Shown: positions 45,726 through 54,378, counted from the stretch's first letter. The stretch is 64,000 nt of DNA from Lacinutrix sp. Bg11-31 (GCF_002831665.1 NZ_CP025118.1:3601001-3665000); one strand, 5' to 3'. Program-made: numbers and translations. The notes: generated by a model not told the origin, from the letters alone.

Positions 45726-46436
45726 TTACTCAGGTTTTTGTTCTTCCTTGTTAATTATCTGTTTTTTTATTGCTTGATGTAAAACCGTTTTAGCTTCTGC
45801 AAAGGATATGCTATAAAGACGATTAAATTTATGAAACTCTTTTGGGAAGTCTTTTAATAAAGAAGTGTAATAGGTGTCTAGTTCAATTTGTGTTGGTAAT
45901 TCGAATTTTAATTTTAATTGAAAACGCCTTAATAATGCAGAATCTATAGTTTTACTATAATTTGTGGCAGCAATTAAAAGTGCATCGTTGGGATAGTGAT
46001 CTATAAGTTGAATAGTACTATTCACCAAGCGTTGCATTTCGGCAGAATCTTTTTTGTTATCACTTCTAGATGCTCCTAAATAATCGAACTCATCTATAAA
46101 TAAAATAGCTTTTCCTAAAGCTGCTTTTTTAAATACTGCTGAAACATTTTTTGAAGTTTCTCCTAATCTAGCCGAAACAATAGTACTTAGGTCTATAGTA
46201 TAAATTTTCTTGTTTAAATGTTTTGCAATGGCTTTTGCGGTTGTTGTTTTACCACAACCAGTATGTCCATAAAGCAATATTTTATTATCTACAGATAAAT
46301 TATATTTCCCTAATGCTTCTATATGAGAAAACTCTTTTAACAAGGTTGTTAAAGCAGTTTTGTTTTCTTCACTAAATTGAATATCCTTTAATTCAACTTT
46401 GACTTCATTGTTAATTACTAAATTAGAAATTCCCAT
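45726..46436 (-). CDS. AAA+ ATPase, single domain
   Basis: A 236-residue protein with one AAA+ module. Walker A is GHTGCGKTTTAKAI (about 57-70). Walker B is ILFIDEFDYLG (about 110-120). Sensor 1 is LLIAATNYS, and arginine fingers lie in SALLRRFQLKLKF. The N-terminal 55 residues (NLVINNEVKVELKDIQFSEEN) could bind a partner. It starts 12 nt after the nucleoid-associated-protein gene, so the two are co-transcribed. Small AAA+ proteins of this form often remodel a bound partner, but the target is unknown. Confidence 0.85.
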   Translation of the reverse strand: MGISNLVINNEVKVELKDIQFSEENKTALTTLLKEFSHIEALGKYNLSVDNKILLYGHTGCGKTTTAKAIAKHLNKKIYTIDLSTIVSARLGETSKNVSAVFKKAALGKAILFIDEFDYLGASRSDNKKDSAEMQRLVNSTIQLIDHYPNDALLIAATNYSKTIDSALLRRFQLKLKFELPTQIELDTYYTSLLKDFPKEFHKFNRLYSISFAEAKTVLHQAIKKQIINKEEQKPE

Positions 46437-46448
46437 TTTATTTATTAA

Positions 46449-47498
46449 TTAGGCTTCCGCATTAAAAAACACTTTATAAAAGTGCATTTTCTTTTCTTCG
46501 TCATAACCACGTTCTAAATATTCTTGTGCAGCATCTGGTGCATCGATATCTAGTTTTATCTGGATATTTGTGTCTAATTTAATATCGGTTTTAATTTTCT
46601 TTTTGTCCTTTTTTACAACAGCTTCAGCAAGATCAAATTGGTTACGTAGTACAACATTTAATTCTCCTTCGTATTCTTTTTTAAAATCTTCAAATTGCTG
46701 AATGTGCTTTTCGTCTGTAAAAATCTCTTCTTTAAAACGTTCTATATTTATAATTTCGTTTTCTTTAAAATAGTCGATTGTTTTTGCTAAAAAGATGTTT
46801 CGCTCTTGTTCACCATAGCTGGTTTTTAAAATTTCGGTAGAAAATTCACTACACATATCGAGATAGTTGTGTGTGTGATTGTTACTATCGTCTGCATATT
46901 TTATATTTAAAAACTTATCTAACCAATATTGCGCATCGTAACTATTATTATCTACAGTTAAAATAATGTTGCCTTCCATATCTGTTTGATTTAGAATTAA
47001 ACATCCTTTATCTACTTTTTTAGAACTAATTCCTTTTTGTACTAAAACATCGTAACTGTTATTTTCTAAATAGGTTTGAAAGAAATCTATCTTATTTTCA
47101 ATTTTAAAAATACCAATAGCATTGGTTACCATTTCTTTGTATTCTATGCCTTCGAAAACAGCAACCAAAACATCGCCAGTTTTTATTTGTGCAGAGTTAC
47201 TTTGTTCGTACAAATGCTTTACAATATTTTTTGAGGCTTCTACAAATGCATCATCATCGTTAAAGATGTTTTTAGCATAGGCATTAATTTCATTTAACTC
47301 CACATTTGCATGATGGTTAAAACGGTAACTTTGTACTACAGAACCAAAAGGTCTTAGTAAAAAAGGTAGCATAAGTTCGTAACTGTCTTCATCAAAATGT
47401 ACTTCTTTATCGGAAAAAGCATTTTTTGTATCGTTATGTTTGTTACCAACTTTGTGAATTATAAATTTTGAAATTGTTGCGGATTTACGTGTAATCAT
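46449..47498 (-). CDS. Nucleoid-associated protein (NdpA/YejK/NA37 family)
   Basis: A 349-residue cytoplasmic protein. Family-like parts are ISKFIIHKVGNK at the start, LLPFLLRPFGSVVQSYRFNHHANVELNEI and GDVLVAVFEGIEYKEMVTNAIGIFKIENK in the first half. A long helical, Lys-rich tail follows (VVKKDKKKIKTDIKLDTNIQIKLDIDAPDAAQEYL). NdpA-type proteins bind DNA non-specifically. Here one is directly upstream of a small AAA+ ATPase, which is unusual for the proteobacterial gene. Confidence 0.8.
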   Translation of the reverse strand: MITRKSATISKFIIHKVGNKHNDTKNAFSDKEVHFDEDSYELMLPFLLRPFGSVVQSYRFNHHANVELNEINAYAKNIFNDDDAFVEASKNIVKHLYEQSNSAQIKTGDVLVAVFEGIEYKEMVTNAIGIFKIENKIDFFQTYLENNSYDVLVQKGISSKKVDKGCLILNQTDMEGNIILTVDNNSYDAQYWLDKFLNIKYADDSNNHTHNYLDMCSEFSTEILKTSYGEQERNIFLAKTIDYFKENEIINIERFKEEIFTDEKHIQQFEDFKKEYEGELNVVLRNQFDLAEAVVKKDKKKIKTDIKLDTNIQIKLDIDAPDAAQEYLERGYDEEKKMHFYKVFFNAEA

Positions 47499-47561
47499 CT
47501 TAAAAATGGAAGTTTATATTTCTAATTACAATAGTAAACATTTCAGCAGAAAAAAGGAATA

Positions 47562-47591
47562 AAAAAACCGAAGACTTTGCTTCGGTTTTTT
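47562..47591 (-). terminator. Terminator after the collagen-like lipoprotein gene
   Basis: ACCGAAG and CTTCGGT (7 bp), loop of 6 nt, with A and T runs on both sides. It is 20 nt after the stop codon of the 47612 gene and also precedes the divergent-facing DNA upstream of the nucleoid-associated gene. Confidence 0.75.
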
Positions 47592-47611
47592 AATAAAAAC
47601 AGGCTTGTTAA

Positions 47612-48181
47612 TTATTTTGAAATATTATAATAATTGGTTACTGCATTGAAATCGTTAATATCAATTCCTGCTTGATTTAGCGTATTGTAAATTTGTTGTT
47701 TGCCATTACTGGTTTTACTTGTACTAGTAGATTCTATAATTACAATCTTAAGAGTATCAATATCACCAGCACTAATGCTGTGCGAGCTTCCGTCTCCACC
47801 ATCTACATAATCTAAGGCGTAAAAACCAACACCTATAGTTACAGATACACTAAAAGGTATAATGTCTTGAACGGCAGGTAATGGGTGCCAATTTGCACCT
47901 CGTTTAATATAACCTAATACTACATCGTTATCTATTACATCTTGAGTTAGTTCTGGAACAGTTACATCGTCAAAGCTTCCAGAAGCTGCAGACATATCGA
48001 ATGTTAGCACTTCTACATTTGCATTTCCATCTGTGCCATCTGCACCATTTGCTCCAGTTATTCCTTGTTCGCCTTGTGGCCCTGCAGTTCCATCTTCTGT
48101 AGAACACGAGAAGCTAAAAGCGACTATTAAAGCTAAGACTACATACTTTGTTTTTGAGATTGTTGATTTAATTGTTTTCAT
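47612..48181 (-). CDS. Lipoprotein with short collagen-like Gly-X-Y repeat
   Basis: A 189-residue lipoprotein (VAFSFSCSTEDG lipobox). Directly after the cysteine come about eight Gly-X-Y triplets (GPQGEQGITGANGADG), a collagen-like stalk. A beta-rich globular domain follows (VEVLTFDMSAASGSFDDVTV onward). Flavobacteria have families of such lipoproteins of unknown role, probably surface-exposed. It is monocistronic with a terminator. Confidence 0.78.
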   Translation of the reverse strand: MKTIKSTISKTKYVVLALIVAFSFSCSTEDGTAGPQGEQGITGANGADGTDGNANVEVLTFDMSAASGSFDDVTVPELTQDVIDNDVVLGYIKRGANWHPLPAVQDIIPFSVSVTIGVGFYALDYVDGGDGSSHSISAGDIDTLKIVIIESTSTSKTSNGKQQIYNTLNQAGIDINDFNAVTNYYNISK

Positions 48182-48261
48182 AATTTTAAATTTTTAAAAG
48201 GTGATTAATAGTTTATTTATTACTTAATGGGTTGCTATATTTAAAGGTTAACATGTAGAAT

Positions 48262-48289
48262 AAAAAAAAGCCGAAGCGTTAGCTTCGGC
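48262..48289 (-). terminator. Terminator after the DUF4412 gene
   Basis: GCCGAAGC and GCTTCGGC (8 bp) with a 4-nt loop, followed on the minus strand by eight T. It is 95 nt after the stop of the 48384 gene. Confidence 0.8.
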
Positions 48290-48383
48290 TCTTAAACAAA
48301 CTAACCTAAAAACAAAATACTATCTGTTAATTATAAGGGAGTAAGTTTTAAGTGTATGGTGTTTTTTGTAAATCTATAATTAT

Positions 48384-49214
48384 TTACATTAGTTTTTTGT
48401 AGCCTGAAGTAGCAATAGCAAAATTTTCCACTTTAAGCGAAACGCACTTCATTGTTGTGGTTTTTGCCTTTCTTTTAGAGGTGTCTGTCATTATTGTTTC
48501 CATTGGTAATCCATTTATCATAGACATCCAACTTTGGTCTATTCCTTTTTTCTGTTTTGTTTTATAAAAAGTTTTAGCAAAAGAAACGCCAGCGCTTTCT
48601 GTAATCCAAACTTTGCCATGCATGTCCTTTCCTTTAACGGCATATTCTTTACATGGATAGCCTAATATACTTTTGGTATTTCCAGTTGCCACTACAGGAT
48701 ATTCGGTTTCTGCTATAGCTTCATCTGTAAGTTCTCCTATATTTAGATTCATAGACATTAGTGTTTTATCACCATTATTATCCATAAACATAAATAGAAC
48801 ATTTTCTTTTAAGTCCATAACAGTAATGGTTTTGTTTCTTGCGTCCGGAATTTCGAAACCTAAAAAATTGTGATCATTATTTAAGTAATAAGCAATATTA
48901 ACTGGTTTTTTACCATTGTCTATTTGCATTACATATTTATGGCTAAATTGATATGTATTAGCAGGAATTGCATTGGACACCCCAAATATGTTTTCATTTT
49001 TATTCTTTGCTTCTTTCTTATTCTTTTTAGAATTATTAAAAGTGGAATCAAAGGCCTTGTCTGTTTCACGTTCTGTTTTATCTTCAACTTTCTTTTCTAA
49101 GGTTTTTTCTACTGCTTTTTCGGCTTTCTTTGCAAGTTTCTTCCAAATTTGTGCTTCAGTATTTGTGCTAAAACAAATAGTAATAATGATTAATAGTGCT
49201 TTTAAGGTTTTCAT
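48384..49214 (-). CDS. Secreted DUF4412-like protein
   Basis: A 276-residue exported protein (signal peptide ending NTEAQ). A charged helical linker follows (KKLAKKAEKAVEKTLEKKVEDKTE). A domain of the DUF4412 type is next, with YQFSHKYVMQIDNG, GNTKSILGYPCKEYAVKGKD and KVWITESAGVSF. The family is found in Bacteroidota with an unknown function. The repeat of Lys/Glu before the domain suggests a helical stalk. Confidence 0.72.
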   Translation of the reverse strand: MKTLKALLIIITICFSTNTEAQIWKKLAKKAEKAVEKTLEKKVEDKTERETDKAFDSTFNNSKKNKKEAKNKNENIFGVSNAIPANTYQFSHKYVMQIDNGKKPVNIAYYLNNDHNFLGFEIPDARNKTITVMDLKENVLFMFMDNNGDKTLMSMNLNIGELTDEAIAETEYPVVATGNTKSILGYPCKEYAVKGKDMHGKVWITESAGVSFAKTFYKTKQKKGIDQSWMSMINGLPMETIMTDTSKRKAKTTTMKCVSLKVENFAIATSGYKKLM

Positions 49215-49314
49215 TTTAAAATATTTATGGATTATTGTGATTGTTTTGTATTCAGTTTTTTTGTGCTTCAGATAAATCTACTTTTTCTAAAAGATCTAAA
49301 TAATCTATAGGTTT

Positions 49315-49488
49315 TTAATTGGCACTATCTTCTAAGGTTTCCTCATAATTGCTAATTAATACCTTGGTTTGTATGCTTAACAAATTGTCTTTTTTAACTA
49401 TTAAAGAGACTGTTTCCTTTTCTTGAGCTATTATAATTATTGCAAAAGCATAGGCTAGTAGTGCTAACAGTAATTTTAATAGTTTCAT
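49315..49488 (-). CDS. Small secreted protein, possibly truncated by an in-frame stop
   Basis: A 57-residue product with a signal peptide (KLLKLLLALLAYAFAIIIIAQ) and a short mature part (EKETVSLIVKKDNLLSIQTK and a few more). Directly after the TAA the same frame continues with protein-like residues (KPIDYLDLLEKVDLSEAQKN, TGA at 49254-49252), giving a 78-codon span. Either this is a recent nonsense mutation or the short peptide is genuine. It is divergent from the sigma-factor gene. Confidence 0.45.
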   Translation of the reverse strand: MKLLKLLLALLAYAFAIIIIAQEKETVSLIVKKDNLLSIQTKVLISNYEETLEDSAN

Positions 49489-49554
49489 AATTAATAGTAT
49501 TAAGTTGTTTTCTACTTAATGTGTTAAGAAAGAAAAGGTTAACAGAATTGATTT

Positions 49555-49584
49555 TTTTATTGGAAAAAACTTAATTTAGCTTTG
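49555..49584 (+). promoter_or_regulatory. Predicted promoter of the ECF sigma gene
   Basis: A perfect TAnnTTTG box, TAGCTTTG (49577-49584), with an upstream TTT stretch at 49555-49557 about 19 nt away. The upstream box is not a clean TTG. Confidence 0.4.
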
Positions 49585-49618
49585 AAGGTGTTAACCTATT
49601 AATCAGTTCTGCCATTAA

Positions 49619-50185
49619 ATGATAAACCAACAGGAAAACAATATTCTGGAAGATTTAAAACATGGATCTCAGCAAACACTTAGAAAAGTGTATGAAGACA
49701 ATAGAGAGAAGTTTATAAATTTTGCAAGACGCTATAATCTACCGCAAGATGATGTGGTCGACGTTTACCAAGATGCTTATGTTATTTTTTATAATAATGT
49801 AATGTCTGGTAAAATTGAAACAATGACAAGTAGTGTTTCTACCTATTTATTTAGTGTTGGAAAGTATTTAATTTTCGATAAAATGAAAAAGAATAGCAAA
49901 AAAGCGGGTCCTAATTTTGATTTGGCTATTGTTAGAGATGCAGATGAAATTTTAGACACTATAGAAATTGAAGAACAAACATTAACTCATGAACAAGAAT
50001 TATTGCGTAAACATTTTTCGAGTTTAGGAAAACAGTGTCAAGAATTGTTAAACCTATTTTATTATCGAGGATTTACCATAAAAGATATTTTAGAACACGG
50101 CAATTATAATAATGAAAATGTGATTAAAAGTGCAAAATCACGTTGTATGAAGACCCTTAAAGCACGTATTAATAGCAACATATAA
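49619..50185 (+). CDS. ECF-type RNA polymerase sigma factor
   Basis: A 188-residue sigma-70 family protein. Region 2 is NFARRYNLPQDDVVDVYQDAYV (about 40-61). Region 4 is NLFYYRGFTIKDILEHGNYNNENVIKSAKSRCM (about 141-175), the helix-turn-helix that reads the -35 element. The linker is short, as in ECF factors. The next gene overlaps by one base (TAATG), so a membrane partner is made with it. This resembles sigma/membrane TPR pairs common in flavobacteria. Confidence 0.9.
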   Translation: MINQQENNILEDLKHGSQQTLRKVYEDNREKFINFARRYNLPQDDVVDVYQDAYVIFYNNVMSGKIETMTSSVSTYLFSVGKYLIFDKMKKNSKKAGPNFDLAIVRDADEILDTIEIEEQTLTHEQELLRKHFSSLGKQCQELLNLFYYRGFTIKDILEHGNYNNENVIKSAKSRCMKTLKARINSNI

Positions 50186-50913
50186 TGACTAACGAAGACC
50201 TACTATATCGCTACTTTTCTAATAGTTTGACTGAAAACGAACTAATAGATTTTAACAAACGCATAGAAACAGACGCTGAGTTTAAAGCCGATTTTGAATT
50301 TGAAAATAATTTAAAACAGGCTATAAAACAAAACAACACTACCGAGTTAAAAGAAAAATTAAAAGTTTTTGAAGCTGAAATTTCCGTAAAAGAACCTAGA
50401 ACTACTAAGCCCCAATTTAATTGGCGAATAGCCGCATCAATAGTTTTGTTTATAGGAGCTGGCTGGTTTGGTTATAATGCTCTTTTTGGGGTAGACTACA
50501 ATAATATTTATAACGCTAATTTTAATAATTATCCAAACACAGAGTTTACTATTACACGAAGTGATACTGTAGATTCGTATGAGCGAAAAGCATTTGTTGC
50601 TTACGAAGCTCAAGATTATGATAATGCAATTTTAAATTTTAATACCATTCCAGTAGCGGAACAAAAAGGATATCAAGATTTTTATGTAGCGTTATCTTAT
50701 TTAAATAATAATGATTCTGAAAAAGCAAAGGACTTATTTAAAAAGACAGTTGCTTACAACAAAATGTTTGTAGCAGAGTCTCATTGGTATTTGGCATTAG
50801 TAGCTATTAAACAAAAAGATAAAATAGCAGCAATAAAACAGCTTAGAATTTTACTTGAGAATTTCGATTATAATAAATCTAAAGCAGAAGTTTTACTAAA
50901 AGAGCTACATTAA
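50185..50913 (+). CDS. Membrane-anchored TPR protein paired with the sigma factor
   Basis: A 242-residue protein. The cytoplasmic N-terminus (TNEDLLYRYFSNSLTENELIDFNKRIETD) resembles the start of anti-sigma-like proteins but lacks a zinc motif. One membrane helix is at about 87-104 (IAASIVLFIGAGWFGYNAL). TPR repeats follow outside (AFVAYEAQDYDNAILNF; VALSYLNNNDSEKAKDLF). It is translationally coupled to the sigma gene by a 1-nt overlap, so an anti-sigma or sensing role is likely but unproven. Its stop overlaps the convergent CHAT gene. Confidence 0.78.
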   Translation: MTNEDLLYRYFSNSLTENELIDFNKRIETDAEFKADFEFENNLKQAIKQNNTTELKEKLKVFEAEISVKEPRTTKPQFNWRIAASIVLFIGAGWFGYNALFGVDYNNIYNANFNNYPNTEFTITRSDTVDSYERKAFVAYEAQDYDNAILNFNTIPVAEQKGYQDFYVALSYLNNNDSEKAKDLFKKTVAYNKMFVAESHWYLALVAIKQKDKIAAIKQLRILLENFDYNKSKAEVLLKELH

Positions 50914-53660
50914 TTTTTTCGCTTTATATATAGGAGTAGAAGTAAAAGTAGCACAACTGTTAATCCAATCCAGAGCCAATAGTTGGTAGTGTTTAAAACT
51001 GAAGTGTTTCCAGAAATAACAAAGCCAGACCAATAATAAGGATGTACTAAAGCATTTTGCCTGTTTGTATTTAAAAATGCTAATTGTGCTTTTTGTAAAG
51101 CAGAATTTTTAGTTTCCTTTTTAGATAGGTTTTTGTAAAAACTATCCATAATGTTTAAGGACGACGCATCATTTATTTTCCATAAAGTACTTGAGATACT
51201 TGCTGCTCCACTAAAGTAAAATCCACGAGCAAGGCTCAAAAAACCCTCACCACGTTTTAGACTTCCTATACCACTTTCGCATGCACTTAAGGTTACTAAA
51301 TTAGAATTGAGGTTTAAGTTATACAAATCGCTTACATATAATAAGTTGTTGTTTGCTTTATTTGGTTGAAATGCTAAATACGAATATTCTGGAGTTTCAT
51401 CATTTAAAACTGCATGAGTTGCAAAATGTAGGATTCCGTACTTATTGCTTTCTGTATTGAAATTTTCTAGTGTAGACTGGTTGTTTATTAATGATTTTCC
51501 TGTAAAGTAATTTAAAATTGCTGTCGCTTCAGTTTCGTTATTTGGTAAAGGTAATAGGGAAGAGGCTGTGTTGCTAAAACTAGGAGCAAAGGCTAGAACT
51601 TTATTATTTACACCTTTTTTTTCTGTAAGTTGTTTTAATAGTGTTGCCGAATTTGCATAGCTAATTGCGTAATCTTCTACCAAATATTTAGTTTTATCTA
51701 AATTTGTATTTAAGCCAGAAAACGGAATGTAATTAAGTAATCCGTCTGCAATTATAATAATATTTTTTTGTTTAATATTTTCTAAACTTGGCGCTACTAA
51801 TTTCTTATAGAGATTATGTGTTTTGTTGTTTAAAACCCTAAGATTAGACTTTGGGTTGTTAAGCATTTGGTAGATTGTAATAATCTCGTTATTAAAATCT
51901 GTATCGATTTTAAATTGCTGTATTGTTTTAGAGTTTTTGGTAATTGCAATTGTGTAAATAGCATTGTTGCCATAAAAATAGGATAGTAAAATATCTTTTG
52001 GTTTTAATAGTTTTTGGAAGTTGGGTATAGAGACTACTTGCGAGTTGTATTTTAAATCATAATAATTTTTATAATTAGTTTCAATAGTAGTTATAAGTTC
52101 TCTATACTCGTTTTTTAATTGAAATAATGAATCTTGTAAAGCATCGACTTTAGTTTGATTAATTTGTTTTTCGGTATTGTTTATTTTCGATTTTAATACT
52201 TGCTCTTGCTCAATAATCTCTTTTGGTATATTAGCAAATGTAGTTGCTTTAGTACTTATAATAGCTTCTAGTAATAATACAGATTTGCTTTTTTCGGCAT
52301 AAAAGAAAGCTTTGTCTATAAGTGAATCTTGTTTTGTTTTTTTATACAAATTGTAAGATGCTTCTAATCCAGACTCGAAAACAGGAAAAGCCTCTTCCAT
52401 TAAAAAGAGTTTATCTGTGTTATTTTTAAAGCTAGGTTTTAAAATATCTAAAGTTTGTATTGCTTGATTTGCAATTGTAATGCTTTCGGAGTTATTAGCC
52501 AGTACATTTAAAATTTGTGCTTTGTTTTTTAAAATTTTTAAAACTGAAGTTTGGTTTATTGTTGATGGGTTTTCGTTTCTAGAAAATTGCTGCAATGCTA
52601 AATTGTAATTTTCTAAAGCTTTATCTGGGTTATTAAATTTTGTATGCAGTAAGCCAATTTCATTGTACGCTTCGGCAATATCATTATGTGGTAGGTTTTT
52701 CCATTTTTGCTTTATAAGTTTTAAAGCAGTTTGTAATTCTATTTCTGCTTCTGGATAGTTGTTTTTAGCTTGCAGAATTTTAGCTTTTGCTTTGTGAAAA
52801 ACATGCCATCTCGGATGATTTTCTACTAAATTATTTTTTATTGTCTTTAGATAATAATCAGCACTATCTAATTGTTTTGTGTTTAAATAATTTTCTAATA
52901 AATGGTTTGCTTCGGTTATAATACTACTAGAACTCCCATTGTTTTCTAGATTATGTTTAAGAGATTTTTTAAAGTATTGATTAGATAAAGTATATTTTTT
53001 TTGGCTTTTTAAAACTTCGGCTAGTAAGCTGTATGTTCTATTTATTCTTTTAATATCATCTGCTTTTTTTAGTTCAAGTATTTCTATGCTTTTTTTATAA
53101 TACTCTTTTGCTAAATCATATTTCCCGTCATTAAAATACGTTTTAGCTACAAAGCTATATGCACTTGTTAATAGCTCGGTATGATACGAATTCAATTCTT
53201 CGGTTTTTAAATTTTTGGTAGTATTAATTATCTTTTTAAATGCTTTTCTAGATTTGGCATAATCATTTATTATAAAGTAATAGATACCCTTATCTTGGTT
53301 TATAGAATTGGTGTAGAATAAAGCGTTTTCTGTTTCGTTTAATGCTTTTTTATTTTTTATTAGAATTGAATCCAGTTGTATGAAATTGACTTTCATTTTA
53401 TCTAAATCGTAAAAATGGGCTGCACTTTTGTTAAAAGCGTTCAAGCTATTTATTAAAGATTCGAAATCATTTTTTTTTGTTGCTTCGAAATTTATTTTAT
53501 TAAAATAGTGGTATGCAGAATCTTTGTTAGAATACACATGTTTATATGCTTTTGTATATAGAGCATACATCTTATTCTCATAAATAGAATCATTAGTATT
53601 TTGACCAATAGTTTGATTTATTGAAAATAAAAGAAATAAAATAAGCAAATTAATTCTCAT
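50910..53660 (-). CDS. TPR-repeat protein with C-terminal CHAT (caspase-like) domain and a terminal membrane anchor
   Basis: A 916-residue protein. It has an N-terminal signal-like segment (INLLILFLLFSINQTIGQ), then many TPR units (YFNDGKYDLAKEYYKKSIEI; AEAYNEIGLLHTKFNNPDKALENY). A CHAT domain follows with the catalytic pair His749 (HFATHAVL) and Cys794 (SACESGIG), plus GEGFLSLARGFYFSGAASI. It ends in a membrane helix (WLWIGLTVVLLLLLLLYI). CHAT proteins are caspase-like peptidases used in signalling or defence. The signal and tail suggest it faces the periplasm here, tethered to the inner membrane. Substrate unknown. Confidence 0.9.
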   Translation of the reverse strand: MRINLLILFLLFSINQTIGQNTNDSIYENKMYALYTKAYKHVYSNKDSAYHYFNKINFEATKKNDFESLINSLNAFNKSAAHFYDLDKMKVNFIQLDSILIKNKKALNETENALFYTNSINQDKGIYYFIINDYAKSRKAFKKIINTTKNLKTEELNSYHTELLTSAYSFVAKTYFNDGKYDLAKEYYKKSIEILELKKADDIKRINRTYSLLAEVLKSQKKYTLSNQYFKKSLKHNLENNGSSSSIITEANHLLENYLNTKQLDSADYYLKTIKNNLVENHPRWHVFHKAKAKILQAKNNYPEAEIELQTALKLIKQKWKNLPHNDIAEAYNEIGLLHTKFNNPDKALENYNLALQQFSRNENPSTINQTSVLKILKNKAQILNVLANNSESITIANQAIQTLDILKPSFKNNTDKLFLMEEAFPVFESGLEASYNLYKKTKQDSLIDKAFFYAEKSKSVLLLEAIISTKATTFANIPKEIIEQEQVLKSKINNTEKQINQTKVDALQDSLFQLKNEYRELITTIETNYKNYYDLKYNSQVVSIPNFQKLLKPKDILLSYFYGNNAIYTIAITKNSKTIQQFKIDTDFNNEIITIYQMLNNPKSNLRVLNNKTHNLYKKLVAPSLENIKQKNIIIIADGLLNYIPFSGLNTNLDKTKYLVEDYAISYANSATLLKQLTEKKGVNNKVLAFAPSFSNTASSLLPLPNNETEATAILNYFTGKSLINNQSTLENFNTESNKYGILHFATHAVLNDETPEYSYLAFQPNKANNNLLYVSDLYNLNLNSNLVTLSACESGIGSLKRGEGFLSLARGFYFSGAASISSTLWKINDASSLNIMDSFYKNLSKKETKNSALQKAQLAFLNTNRQNALVHPYYWSGFVISGNTSVLNTTNYWLWIGLTVVLLLLLLLYIKRKN

Positions 53661-53691
53661 AAAAAAAAGTCTTCAAAACGAATTGAAGACT
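53661..53691 (-). terminator. Terminator hairpin ending exactly at the CHAT start codon
   Basis: On the minus strand AGTCTTCAA and TTGAAGACT (9 bp) pair around a 6-nt loop, then eight T and immediately ATG of the CHAT gene. It closes the lipoprotein transcript and may act as an attenuator for CHAT. Confidence 0.75.
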
Positions 53692-53733
53692 AATTTACAA
53701 ATATTTAAGTTATTAATATACAGTTGATTATTC

Positions 53734-54378
53734 TTATAGATCCTGAAAATTGCTTAGAAACGAATAGCTGCCATTTTCTGTTTGTACTGTAATCATAGCC
53801 TCACCAGTGAAATCGCTTTGAGATAATTCAAAAGTTTGATATCTACCTAAACCATTAGTATTTGCTATTGTGCTTATTTGCGAATTAGCATTTGTGTTTA
53901 TTAAAGTACTTTGATCTGCAACAGTGGTAATAGTTAAACTCATTTGGTCTGTTCCAGGTTGCAAAACAATATTACTAACAGTATTATATATGTCTAAACA
54001 TAAACAAGGCAATGGAGCAGGAAGAGGAGGAATAACAGGATTTATAATAAAAAATGCGTTTTCAGGACTAACAATAGAGTTAGCTTCTTCTTCGTTATTT
54101 ACTATTTGGGCACTGGCTTCTACTATGCTTGCTTGCGCATCATTATAACCAGGATCGCTATCTGGAATTTGCTGCCAAGCTACTATTTGCAATTCTAACT
54201 CTGTGTTTTTTGTTTCTAAATAATATATACGTAAGTCGCCTTCGTAAATATAATTGGTAGTTGTAAATTCTACTTGTTCAGGTTCTTGTTCTGGGTTAAG
54301 GGTATCATCTTCATCACAACTTACATTGGTAAAAAAAATAAAGGATAATACTGCTAATACTACATAACGTTTTTTCAT
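53734..54378 (-). CDS. Lipoprotein upstream of the CHAT gene, unknown
   Basis: A 214-residue lipoprotein (FFTNVSCDED lipobox) with an acidic linker (LNPEQEPEQVEF). A helical part follows (LRIYYLETKNTELELQIVAWQ), then a Pro-rich stretch with LPCLCLD and a beta-rich tail. I know no family. It is codirectional with CHAT 73 nt downstream, and the terminator in between shows that the two are at least partly separate. Confidence 0.6.
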   Translation of the reverse strand: MKKRYVVLAVLSFIFFTNVSCDEDDTLNPEQEPEQVEFTTTNYIYEGDLRIYYLETKNTELELQIVAWQQIPDSDPGYNDAQASIVEASAQIVNNEEEANSIVSPENAFFIINPVIPPLPAPLPCLCLDIYNTVSNIVLQPGTDQMSLTITTVADQSTLINTNANSQISTIANTNGLGRYQTFELSQSDFTGEAMITVQTENGSYSFLSNFQDL

